This document shows positions 33,968 to 42,686 of a stretch of DNA of 64,000 nucleotides, one piece after another. Each line of letters begins with the position of its first letter. Position 1 is the first letter of the stretch. The notes under the pieces are model-generated. The model was not told the DNA's origin, ran no database searches, and saw only the letters and a list, made by a program, of their open reading frames with translations. A program made the position numbers and the translations under genes. The stretch is from CBDFKF01 sp965248765 (GTDB lineage Bacteria; Pseudomonadota; Alphaproteobacteria; VGEJ01), in NCBI GenBank assembly GCA_965248765.1, contig CBDFKF010000004.1, forward strand, positions 1,488,001-1,552,000, read 5' to 3'.

Positions 33968-36757
33968 TTATTCAATCGTCAATTCCGGAAGTGCTCGCAC
34001 GATCTTCATGGTCTCCAGGCTGACCGTGATAACTCGCAGGAACAGGTCGAGCGGATAACGAGGTTCGCCGACCGTCTCTACTGCGTAGCGGTTGGCATCG
34101 CTCACGATTCCGCTCGCCTTGTCGGTCCTGACGCACTGGCGCTCCATGACCCAGGCGAGTGCGGGCTTGCCGTTCACGACGTAGTCCCAAGCCTGCTCGG
34201 GGATGTCGCGAATAGCGATGTGCGCGTTGTAGATGACCGTCGATCGATCCTTGTTCCGGCCCGATCCCGGTTGCCGCATCTTCGTGACCCGGTAGACCTC
34301 CTCCGGGGCCGTCATGAGCAGTTCACCATCGGTGTCGATGGAGGCCGGATGAGGATCGACAGACTCGTAACCGATATGCAATTCGCCGAGATGCTTCCCG
34401 GCGTCGCGAAAAGCGCGGTAGTCCTCCACCGGCTTTACGCACGGGATACGTGGCAACTCCTTGACGAGATTCGCGCTAAAGCGCCTGCGGTAATCTTCGG
34501 AATGAAGCAAACCGTAGACGTAGTGGAAGATATCCTCCCGCGTGACTGTCTCCGACGGGTACGCGGAGCAAAAGTGCCGCAGGCCATAGTCGGTAATCGC
34601 ATCTAGGCGTCGGTAGCCTGAAACCCGTTCTCCGAGAAGATCGGCATCTGCTTGCTCGTCCCTTTCGTAGAGCCAGAACGGAAAGCACTGGCCTGTATCG
34701 ATTGTGTGGAGGTTTGGCAATGCATCCATCATCAGCGCCGAGAATCCTGATCGCCCGCCCTTTCCCGTCACAGCGATGACCCGGTTGGGCAGCTCCCCGT
34801 TTGGGAAGATTCGTGGCATTTTATTGACCATCTCATTGAGTCGGCGGCTAAAGTATTGCCATCGTTTCGTGAAGGGGCGGTACATGCAGGGCACGAACAA
34901 TCCATCGCTTAATTCAAGACCCTTTCCTTTCTGAACGTCCTGCTTGAGAGCACGGGACCAGCTGATCTTGGTGGGATCTGCGTCGATGAAGTCATCGACT
35001 CTAAGAGGCGTGTTTCCTGCAGATCCCGCACCGGTCTTTGCAGCCTGCCAGCGCGCCAACTCGCTATTGTAGAAGTCGATCGTCGATCCAACGTTGTCGC
35101 TTAAGGCTGTTCGGGAAGGATTGATACACCAGGGATCCCTGTTGGTGACCACGCCTAGAGAATAATTCTCGAACAATACTTTTCCGGCATCGTCCTTCTT
35201 GTCGCCGATCTTCGGATACACCTCGAAGCTCGAATCACGCTGGTCCAGCCAATCCCCATGCTTGTCGGGGATGATCCGGGTCCATTCGTTCGCTTTCCCA
35301 ATCCAGCCGATGCTGCCGTAGCGCCTGACGATGTCGAACTTCTGTTTCAGGTTCAGATTATCTCCGATGTCATGGAACAGGATGCGTCCCTGGTCCACCG
35401 AATCCGGGTTCTTGACGAAGACGGAGATCGCAACACCTGTCATGCTTCCTTGTCCGAACACGTTTTCGCCTTCGCCTGCCAGACCGCCGGACAACATGCT
35501 TTTGCGGATATCGCCGCGAAGATGAAATACGTGGACGCTAGCAAACTCCTCGACCAAGCACTTGCGCAACCCATCGGCAAAGGCACGCTCGATCCAGGCG
35601 CTGCCGGAAACGAAAGCCATCACCCCAGCCTTCCCCAGCCGGTCGCTACCCCAGCGGATTGCCCGGATGTAGCTGTCGTAGAGATTTTGCAACAGGGTGG
35701 TATTGGAGCAATCCGCGTAGGTAGACCGGATCCTTTTGTCCAGTCGCGCATATGCCACGTTCTTCGCATTGTCGTTTTGGCTTTTTTGGCCCACGGAATA
35801 GGGCGGATTGCCGACAATCACTCGGATGTCGGTTGCCTTCTGCCGCTCCCGGCGATCGGTGTTGTCCTTCATGTAGAACGACAGTTCGTCGTCGCCTTCG
35901 TGCAGCGCAAAGGTGTCGGTCAGGCAGATTCCCGTGTAAGGCAGGTAGTCAGCGCGTCCGGCGGCATCGTGAAAGACGGTCTCGATATTGATTGCTGCGA
36001 TGTAGTAGGCCAGCAACACAATATCGTTGGCGTGAATTTCCTCTTGGTATTTGCGCTCCAGGTCCTCGGGCGCAATCAGGCCCGATTGCAGTAATCGGGT
36101 GATGAAGGTGCCCGTGCCGACGAATGGATCGAGAATATGGACACCCTCGGAGCCGAGGGATTGACCGAATTCGTCTTGCAGCACCTCATTCACCGACCGG
36201 ATGATGAAGTCCACGATCTCGACCGGCGTGTATACGATGCCGAGCATCTGCGCGGTGCGCGGAAACGCGCCCCGGAAAAACTTGTCGTAGAGTTCGACGA
36301 TCAGGTTCTGCCGCGCCTGCGAATCGGTGATCTCGGCTGCTCGCCTGCGGACCGACGCATAGAAGCCTTCCAGCCTCTTCGCCTCGCGGTCGACCTGGGC
36401 CTCGTCGATCACCGAAAGAACCTCCGTCATCGCCACCGAGACGGGGTTCCTGTCGACGAAGGCATGACCTTCGAACAGCGCGTCGAACACGGGACGGGTG
36501 ATCAGATGCTGCGCCAGCATCTCGATGGCGTCGTGCTCCGTAATGGAATCATTGAGATCGTCGCGGAGCTCCAGAAGGAAGTCCTGGAAGAATGTCCGGG
36601 CATCGCTTTCCGGTTGCTCCACAAGGCTGGCGATCCTGGTGACATGACGTTCCGCAATCTCGGCCACGTCTTTCGCCCAGTCTTCCCAGTAGTCGCGTGT
36701 GCCACATTTCTCGACGATCTTCGCCATGACGGCACGTGAGAAGTCATCGATGACCAG
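33968..36757 (-). pseudogene. Type ISP-like restriction-modification enzyme, helicase/nuclease half lost
   Basis: About 930 residues survive from a normally ~1,600-residue single-chain enzyme. The homologous part begins IDDFSRAVMAKIVEKCGT near 36757. A coupling helical region follows, then an N6-adenine methyltransferase core: motif I DPFVGTGTFITRLL and catalytic motif IV NPPYSVGQ. The target-recognition half after it reaches the C-terminus (ALPELTIE). The N-terminal Mrr-like nuclease and the SF2 helicase, needed for cutting, are missing. The open frame continues upstream only through unrelated DNA. Without a start signal it is probably silent. If expressed from ATG 36727 it could be a lone methylase. 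Confidence 0.75.
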
Positions 36758-36811
36758 TGGTAAAGGCTCCTGATGATCGGTCGTGCCTTCGGAAGGGGTC
36801 GTTCCCGGCCC

Positions 36812-36843
36812 GCCGATCCCGGGACCTTGGGCCCGGGATCGGC
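36812..36843. repeat. Perfect 12-bp palindrome at the ISP/prophage junction
   Basis: GCCGATCCCGGG (36812-36823) and CCCGGGATCGGC (36832-36843) enclose an 8-base spacer. It lies in the roughly 110 bases between the broken ISP gene and the broken primase gene. It could be a terminator stem without a T-run, or the place where the two fragments recombined. Confidence 0.6.
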
Positions 36844-36867
36844 TTGGCAGGTTTTCCACCTTCGCCG

Positions 36868-37917
36868 TTACCGCTTGGAGTTCCGCATTGTCGGCTGGTG
36901 CTCTGCCATCCAAAATTGCGATGCGGCTGCCACGGCGTCGGCCGCGTCCCACTTCTCGGGCTTGTCGGCGGGAGGATTGAGGACGGAGACCGCTGCCGCG
37001 CCGGCCGCGAGCACGGCCTGGGCGGCAGCGAGCGCGTAGTGCCGGCCGGGCTCGTCGTGATCGGGCCAGACCACCACCCGCCTGGCCTTGAGCGGCGACC
37101 AGTCGGTTTTCTCGACCGGGGCCGAGGCGCCGTTCATGGCGGTGGTGGCGCAGAGGCCCTGTTCAATCAGCGCCGCGGCGGCCTTCTCGCCCTCGACGAG
37201 GATCACGTCGGCGGCCGCCTTGATGCCGGGCCGGTTGTATAGCGGACGCGGATCGGGCGCCTTCTTCTTGCGCGCGAGCACGTCCAAGGGCCGGAACTGC
37301 TTGCCGCCGGGCGGATCGTAGCGATAAACGACGGCGATCAGCCGGCCGTCGTCGTCGAGATAGTCCCACTTGGCGGTGATCGGGCCGAGCTCATCGACCG
37401 GCGGCTTCTTTCTTCGAGGCTTGCCGGCCCGGTCTTCTTGAAGGGTCCGGGTGCGGCCCTCGAGCCAGGCGAGGATGTCCGCGATGACGGTTGGGAAGTC
37501 GATCCTGGCATCGCGCCCGGTGGCCGCCGCCCAGAGCCCGATGATGTCGCCGCCCTCGCCGGTCGCGAAGTCGTGCCACAGACCGGCCTTGCGGCCCTCG
37601 ATCTCGACCACGAGGCTGTCGCCGGGATTGCCGTGGATGTCGCCGACGAAGAACTTGCCCCTCTGGAAGACGCCGCCCGGAAAGAGGTAGGAGAGCACGC
37701 CGCGGATGTTGACCAGCATGCGCGACTTGAGCTCGCCGGTGCTTTCGACGGCATGAGCGGGCCAGGCGCCGTCGAGCTGCTGGGGTTCGGCATCGTTGAA
37801 GTCGCGCCAGCGATTGATATCGACGATGTTGTCGGTGTCTGGAGCATCGCTATCTGGAGCGTTGGTGCCGGGGGTGTCACCGCTTTGAATGCCGTCGGTA
37901 TCCGTGTCGTCGCTCAT
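36868..37917 (-). pseudogene. Toprim-domain phage primase-like protein, C-terminus replaced
   Basis: A 349-residue frame from ATG 37917. After an acidic N-terminus there is a zinc-free primase-like region (GKFFVGDIHGNPGDSLVVEIEGRKAGLWHDFATGEGGD). A Toprim domain follows, with catalytic Glu in LVEGEKAAAALIEQG and the Asp pair in VVVWPDHDEPGRHYA, then PEKWDAADAV. Relatives continue into a several-hundred-residue helicase part. Here the protein runs into foreign sequence (SQFWMAEHQPTMRNSKR) and stops. It probably primed phage DNA replication. The start overlaps the stop of the nuclease gene upstream (ATGA). Confidence 0.7.
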
Positions 37918-38681
37918 GTCTCGGTCCTCCAGCAGCGGTCCGCCCAGGGGCAGAAGCGGCATTCATGGAAATCGGCGGATTGGGCGATGCGCGGCAGCAG
38001 CTCGCCGGCCTCGGTCGCCCGGATAATCCGCACGCCCTTGTCGCTCATGCGTTGAGCCAGCGCGCCGTCGAACGGCACCGGCTCGTGATGGAGCTTGGCG
38101 GTGTCCTTGTTGATCGCGGTGAAGAGCGCCGGGTTGGTCGAGATCCCCGGTACGCTCGCCTCCATGTAGGCCTGGTAGACGGCGATCTGGGCGGCGTAGA
38201 CGGGCTTCGAGACCGCGACGCCCCGCTTCGCGGTGTCCTTCCACGATTTGGCGTTGAGCGATTTGCACTCCCAGAGCGCGGGCGCGGCCGGGAGCAGGCC
38301 CTTAGGCGCGGCGGCGGTGATCCCGTCGACATGGCCGCGGATGCGCCCGCCGGCGACCGAGAAGCCGAACTGGCCACCGTCCGGCCGGTTGCCGCGGTTG
38401 GTGTAGAGTTCGAACCCGGCGGCGCGGAGCCAGCCGGCGGCGAGATCCTCGAATACATGGCCGGCCGCGAAGATGCGCAGCGTCTTGCCGTCGAAGTCGG
38501 CGCCGTCGTCCTTCGGCGCTTGGGCATACTCGTACTGGAGCGCGCGCTCGCACGGCACGCCGAGGCGCGAGCCGCCGAGATAGGCGCGGGGCGTCCGCGC
38601 GGCGTTCTCCGCTTCCAGGCCGGCGTCGATTAGCGCGTTGATGCCCTCGGCGAAGCTGGCCGAATGGTTGTAGTCCAGCAT
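37914..38681 (-). CDS. PD-(D/E)XK nuclease family protein, prophage type
   Basis: A 255-residue protein with a nuclease core: GHVDGI (the metal Asp) and, about 25 residues on, WECKSLN (Glu-x-Lys), followed by the helix YAAQIAVYQAYME. A C-terminal cysteine cluster (ECRFCPWADRCW) may hold an iron-sulfur cluster as in Cas4/AddB-like exonucleases. It likely acts in phage recombination or end processing. The start at 38681 (MLDYNHSASFAEGI) overlaps the previous stop as TGATG, with GGGAGG upstream. Same operon as the primase. Confidence 0.75.
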   Translation of the reverse strand: MLDYNHSASFAEGINALIDAGLEAENAARTPRAYLGGSRLGVPCERALQYEYAQAPKDDGADFDGKTLRIFAAGHVFEDLAAGWLRAAGFELYTNRGNRPDGGQFGFSVAGGRIRGHVDGITAAAPKGLLPAAPALWECKSLNAKSWKDTAKRGVAVSKPVYAAQIAVYQAYMEASVPGISTNPALFTAINKDTAKLHHEPVPFDGALAQRMSDKGVRIIRATEAGELLPRIAQSADFHECRFCPWADRCWRTET

Positions 38682-39103
38682 CAGGATCGATCCTCCCGGC
38701 AATAGCCCCGGGCGGCCGTTTCCGGCGGCAGATCGAGGCCCCGCAGCGCATAGAGCAGCGAGATGAACTCGGGTTCCGTGAGCCGGCGCTCATTCCCGCC
38801 CAGATGGCTCCGGGCGAGACCGTTGAGCGCCCGCACCCGCCACCATGAGAAATCGGCCGCGCGCACCACGTAGAAGGCGGGAAGGCCCGCCCGTTCGGCG
38901 AGGCGCATGAAGGCGCGCGCCGGCTTGCCGTCGAGGTCCCAGGGCTGGGCATGTTCCAGCTTGCATTCGATCAGGGCCACCGGCGCGCCCGCATGGAACT
39001 CCAGGAAGTCGATATCCATTGCCGGACAGTTCCAGCCCCAGCGGCGATGGCGCAGGGAGAGTTCCCGGTCGCGCCAGCCCGAGCGTTCCCGCCTAACCTG
39101 CAT
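38681..39103 (-). CDS. Small nuclease-like prophage protein (VRR-NUC-like)
   Basis: A 140-residue protein. A basic N-terminus is followed by MDIDFLEFHAGAPVALIECKLEHA, which fits a minimal PD-(D/E)XK site (Asp, then Glu-x-Lys). Next come AFYVVRAADFSWWRV and a helical C-terminus. Such small proteins are common in prophage replication blocks, and their role is unknown. It overlaps the methylase fragment stop by 11 bases and the next nuclease start by a few bases, so it is translationally coupled. Confidence 0.6.
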   Translation of the reverse strand: MQVRRERSGWRDRELSLRHRRWGWNCPAMDIDFLEFHAGAPVALIECKLEHAQPWDLDGKPARAFMRLAERAGLPAFYVVRAADFSWWRVRALNGLARSHLGGNERRLTEPEFISLLYALRGLDLPPETAARGYCREDRS

Positions 39104-39500
39104 GGCGCACCTCCCGCAGGGTCTCCAGAAGACGGCCGCGGGCCTGTTTCACGGCCGCCCCGTCGCTGTCGGAGCCGATGAATAGGCGGTTCAGGCCGAG
39201 GGCCGCGACGCCGGTGGTGCCGCCGCCGAGGAAGGGATCGAACACCGTCTCGCCGGCACGGGTGAAGCGGCGCACCAGATCGGCCATGCCGCTTTCCGAC
39301 TGCCCCCAATGGTGGAAACGCTTGTCGTTGTCGTTGGCATCGCTGCGCGCCACGTCGCCGACCCACTCGCCCGGGTATCCGGCGTCGTTTGGGTCGTTGA
39401 CGAACCACAGAACCGGCTTCCAGAAGGTGTTGACCTTGCGCTCCCAGAGCTGGACCGATTGGCCGCCCGGGGTGAGGTAGGCCACCGTCCAGTGGTAGCG
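39093..39500 (-). pseudogene. Phage-type DNA methyltransferase, C-terminal fragment
   Basis: About 135 residues are left from LRYHWTVAYLTPGGQSVQLW to the end. SAM motif FDPFLGGGTTGVAALGL is preserved near the C-terminus, the order of N4/N6 methylases with motif IV first. The catalytic motif IV and the N-terminal part are missing. The homology ends at about 39500, where a plus-strand beta-barrel gene fragment begins. This is the right-hand edge of the prophage-like block. Confidence 0.65.
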
Positions 39501-40541
39501 AAGGCGCTGGCTCGGGCCTACCTGACTCGGGCGATCGAGGGACCCGATGTGCCGGATGTGGTGCGTGAGCGGGTCGAGGTGTTCCTTGCCGAAATCGAGA
39601 AGCGGCTGTCGCCGTCTCAGCTTTCCGGCTCGATATACGGCGGTTGGCGCTATCAGACCAATGCGAATTCAGGGCCTGGCTCGACGGCGGTGCGTGCTGC
39701 GGGCTTCGATGCAGCGCTGGACGGGAACTTTACGTCGAAGGCGGACAACAACGCGTTCCTGAGTGGCACCGTGCGTCACATCTACGATGGGCAAGACCAG
39801 CTCGGTTCGGTCTGGGAGAGCAACGGCTTCGCGTACGGCACGCGGCACAACGACCAAAAACAGGTGGAGTTGTTCGTGCTGTCCCCCCGCGCGTTGCGTT
39901 CGGAACCGACCATATCCAAGGCGCGAGCGTCAGGCCGTACTTCATCACCGACCAAGTGTGGCTGGATAATGCCCATTTCCTGCAGTCGGCTGGCGTCGGG
40001 ATCAACTTGGCCAAGGAATATGAGATCAACCTGAGTACCGAGGTGGACGTTCGGTGGCGGGTGCGCGATTTCAATGCGAATCAACTAGCGCCCGACGGCC
40101 GGCGAACAGAGCGGCTCCGAAGCACAGCTGCGGCTAGGTGCGCGTTACGCCGTGACAGCGGATTGGCTCGTTAGCGGTGCGGTGCTCTTTCGCAATCAGG
40201 ATGCCAATACCGATCAAAACACTAACAAAGAGCTCGAATTCTCAGTAAGTGCCACCCACGTGTACCCCCAGCCCTTCCAAGTCGGCGAGAGCGGTGATCC
40301 CTGGACTACCTCGGCGACGTTGTCGCGCAGCACGACGCGTTTCGACGAACCGACCGTGCTTGTTGACCCGAACGTCGGGCGCCGGGATCGGGAGTATGAG
40401 TTCACGCTGTTCACGGCGGTGCCGGTAACGGACGCGGTCACCTTGATCGGCACGCTACAGCGCAACGTAACGGAATCCACGCTGCCGAACTTCGAGTTCA
40501 TCAACTCAAGCGTCACGCTTGGCGCCTCCTGGCGCTTTTAA
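39495..40541 (+). pseudogene. Outer-membrane beta-barrel protein (DUF560/SlaM-like), broken
   Basis: The first frame begins inside the protein (ARAYLTRAIEGPDVPDVVRERVEVFLAEIEKRLSPSQLSG, the TPR end and barrel start). At about 39880 the frame changes to GASVRPYFITDQVWLDNAHF and KEYEINLSTEVDVRWRVRDFN. At about 40110 it changes again to the last strands (DWLVSGAVLFRNQDANT to SVTLGASWRF). Alternating hydrophobic strands and a terminal Phe mark an outer-membrane barrel. The N-terminal signal and TPR half are lost at the prophage-like junction and two frameshifts are present, so the gene is dead. Confidence 0.7.
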
Positions 40542-40612
40542 GACCCACCGGGCCTCTGTCTCACCGCGCCGTCCAAGTTGACGGCACTCGGCCGTTTGCC
40601 GACACTGCCCGT

Positions 40613-40948
40613 ATGCAGCTCGACGATATGCGCGCGAACTCGCGCCGGGCCAGCCGCCTGTTGAAGGCGCTGAGTAACGAGCACCGGCTCCTTGTGCTAT
40701 GCCAGCTCGCCGGCGGCGAACACTCCGTGGGCGAGCTCGAGCGCTTGGTAGGCCTGAGCCAATCGGCACTGTCTCAACATCTCGCGCGACTGCGCCGCGA
40801 CGGCCTCGTCAGGACGCGGCGGGAGGCGCAAACGATCTACTACTCGCTCGCCGGCAACGAGGCGAGCCGCATCATCGATGTTCTCTATGACATGTACTGC
40901 GCGCGAGCGGCGCGACGCTCTGACCCGGCGTCGCTCATCGAGGCGTAG
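40613..40948 (+). CDS. ArsR-family repressor, SqrR/BigR persulfide-sensor type
   Basis: A 111-residue winged-helix repressor (LKALSNEHRLLVLCQLAGGEHSVGELERLVGLSQSALSQHLARLRRDGLV). Two cysteines, C30 in the second helix and C96 in the last helix (LYDMYC), are 66 residues apart, the same spacing as the two sensing cysteines C41 and C107 of Rhodobacter SqrR. In that family a tetrasulfide link forms between them when persulfides accumulate and releases DNA. It converges with soeCBA and lies next to several sulfur genes, and the candidate operator is in front of soeA. Spacing plus context make the persulfide role likely, though it is not proven. Confidence 0.8.
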   Translation: MQLDDMRANSRRASRLLKALSNEHRLLVLCQLAGGEHSVGELERLVGLSQSALSQHLARLRRDGLVRTRREAQTIYYSLAGNEASRIIDVLYDMYCARAARRSDPASLIEA

Positions 40949-40956
40949 GCCTCAAC

Positions 40957-41925
40957 TCATGCACGATCGGCGCCGTAGTACAGCATGACGCTGTGCTTGG
41001 CCTCAGCGAAGAACAGCCAGCGCTCGACCAGCAACCCTGCCATCATGCTCAGCGCAGCGATCAGCGCCAGGATCGCGGCGAGCCAGCCCGACACGAGGCC
41101 TGCGACCACCGTCGCACAAAGCGGAGCGATGAAGCCAGCGCTAATCGCCAGCCGCCTGAGCTTCGAGGCGTGCTTGCGGGCGATGCGAAAGCCCATCTCC
41201 TTCTGCAGGTAGTTTTCTTCCGTGTGCGGCGGGTCGAGGAGCCGTACTCGGCCGAGTTCTCCGAGGCCCGTCGCCGTTTCGGGCGTGGTGCGGCCACGGC
41301 TCGAATCGATGTAGCGCCAATAGCCGAGCTTGAGGACCAAGGCCGGGATCACGAGGGCGACCGCGAGCCAGCCCGTCCATCCTGCTAGGACTTCGAACGC
41401 AACCGCGAGAGCATGTAGCCATGCCGCGCCGGCCATGGCGCCAAGGGCGAGGTAGCCGGGCACGACCCAATCGTTGTGCCACTGATGAACCGGCTTGAGG
41501 CTGCGGTAGATCATGGCTGTCGCAATCGCCGTGATCACGCAAAGGAGAACCGTCGCCAGCGCGGCTACCCGTACCCATGCCGGCAGCGGGGCAAGTTCTC
41601 CCGACACGGGAGCGAGGAAGAGCCAGCCGATTGCCCACAGGCCAGCCACGGGATAGGTCGCGACCGCCAGCAGCCCCTCGCGCGATAGCCAGGAAGATCG
41701 CCATTGGCTCAGTGCGCGCCATGCACGCTCTGGATGACCGAGATGGAAGGTCGAGGAAAGGAGGCCGAACGTGATCAGCCCGAACGCGATCAACAGCGCG
41801 GTCCAAGCGAATCCGCCGCTCGCGGGAAGCGCGCCGGCCAGCCCCACCAAGGCCAGGCTGGCGAGAAGCCCGTAGCCGGTACCGGAGGCGACCGTGAAGA
41901 AAATGACGGAGTAGGCCGGGTGCAT
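40957..41925 (-). CDS. soeC: DmsC/SoeC-type membrane anchor of sulfite dehydrogenase
   Basis: A 322-residue membrane protein with eight or nine hydrophobic helices and the DmsC family pattern (SSTFHLGHPERAWRALSQWRSSWLSREGLL, YWRYIDSSRGRTTPETATGL). It anchors the catalytic and iron-sulfur subunits and exchanges electrons with the quinone pool. Last gene of soeABC, eight bases after soeB. The DMSO reductase DmsC is alike. The assignment to sulfite oxidation rests on the sulfur context and on SoeA lacking a Tat signal. Confidence 0.8.
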   Translation of the reverse strand: MHPAYSVIFFTVASGTGYGLLASLALVGLAGALPASGGFAWTALLIAFGLITFGLLSSTFHLGHPERAWRALSQWRSSWLSREGLLAVATYPVAGLWAIGWLFLAPVSGELAPLPAWVRVAALATVLLCVITAIATAMIYRSLKPVHQWHNDWVVPGYLALGAMAGAAWLHALAVAFEVLAGWTGWLAVALVIPALVLKLGYWRYIDSSRGRTTPETATGLGELGRVRLLDPPHTEENYLQKEMGFRIARKHASKLRRLAISAGFIAPLCATVVAGLVSGWLAAILALIAALSMMAGLLVERWLFFAEAKHSVMLYYGADRA

Positions 41926-41933
41926 CCGGCCCG

Positions 41934-42686
41934 TTAGTGCGAAAACAAACGATCGACCCAGGCCAGGAACTTGCCCTCGGGGGTTGCTGCCGGTCGGGCC
42001 TCGGGAGTGGCCCGCTGCGCGCGCGGTCGGGGCGGCAGGTACTTGTTGGTCGGGCGATATCCCATCTCGGGCATGAGATCGTAGCCGCCGCGCTCCTCGA
42101 CTAGCCGCGATACCGCCGAGCCGGGGTCATTAAGGTCGCCAAAGTGCCGGGCAGAAACCGGGCAGGTGGTGACGCAGGCCGGCACGCGGTCGATCTCCTC
42201 GAGGTTATCATTGTAGATGCGGTCGATGCACAGGGTGCACTTCTTCATCACGCCGGCATCCTGATCGAACTCTCTTGCACCGTAGGGGCACGCCCAAGAG
42301 CAGAGCTTGCAGCCAATGCATGTGTCCTCGTCGACCAGCACGATGCCGTCTTCTGCGCGCTTGTATGAAGCGCCGGTTGGGCACACCGTGACGCAGGCCG
42401 CGTCCTCGCAATGCAGACAAGATTTTGGGAAGTAGACTGTGCGGCCAGCTGCGCCTTCGCCGGCCTCGAAGCTATGGACCCGGTTGAACCAGACGCCGTC
42501 GGGCTGGCCGCCATAAGGGTCGAGATCGGTCAACGGCGCCGCGGCCCCGCCGGTGTTCCACTCCTTGCAGCTGACAGCACAGGCATGGCAACCGACGCAG
42601 ATATCCAGATCAATGACGAGGCCCAGTGCCTTCGGCGCCTGGCCTGGGGTTGGTTTGGATCGGCGCTGCTCGGGTAGCGACGTCAT
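41934..42686 (-). CDS. soeB: Four-cluster ferredoxin subunit SoeB
   Basis: A 250-residue iron-sulfur protein with four cysteine groups: CVGCHACAVSCKEWN, CLHCEDAACVTVCPTG, CIGCKLCSWACPYG and CTLCIDRI…ACVTTCPVSA. They hold four [4Fe-4S] clusters passing electrons from SoeA to SoeC. There is no signal sequence, consistent with a cytoplasmic complex. The start at 42686 overlaps the soeA stop (ATGA). The open frame upstream is a shadow within soeA. Confidence 0.85.
   Translation of the reverse strand: MTSLPEQRRSKPTPGQAPKALGLVIDLDICVGCHACAVSCKEWNTGGAAAPLTDLDPYGGQPDGVWFNRVHSFEAGEGAAGRTVYFPKSCLHCEDAACVTVCPTGASYKRAEDGIVLVDEDTCIGCKLCSWACPYGAREFDQDAGVMKKCTLCIDRIYNDNLEEIDRVPACVTTCPVSARHFGDLNDPGSAVSRLVEERGGYDLMPEMGYRPTNKYLPPRPRAQRATPEARPAATPEGKFLAWVDRLFSH

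Noticed and set aside
42411..42677. Open frames opposite soeB with several cysteines
   Set aside because: The cysteines on the minus strand form the ferredoxin motifs; the opposite frame has no pattern.
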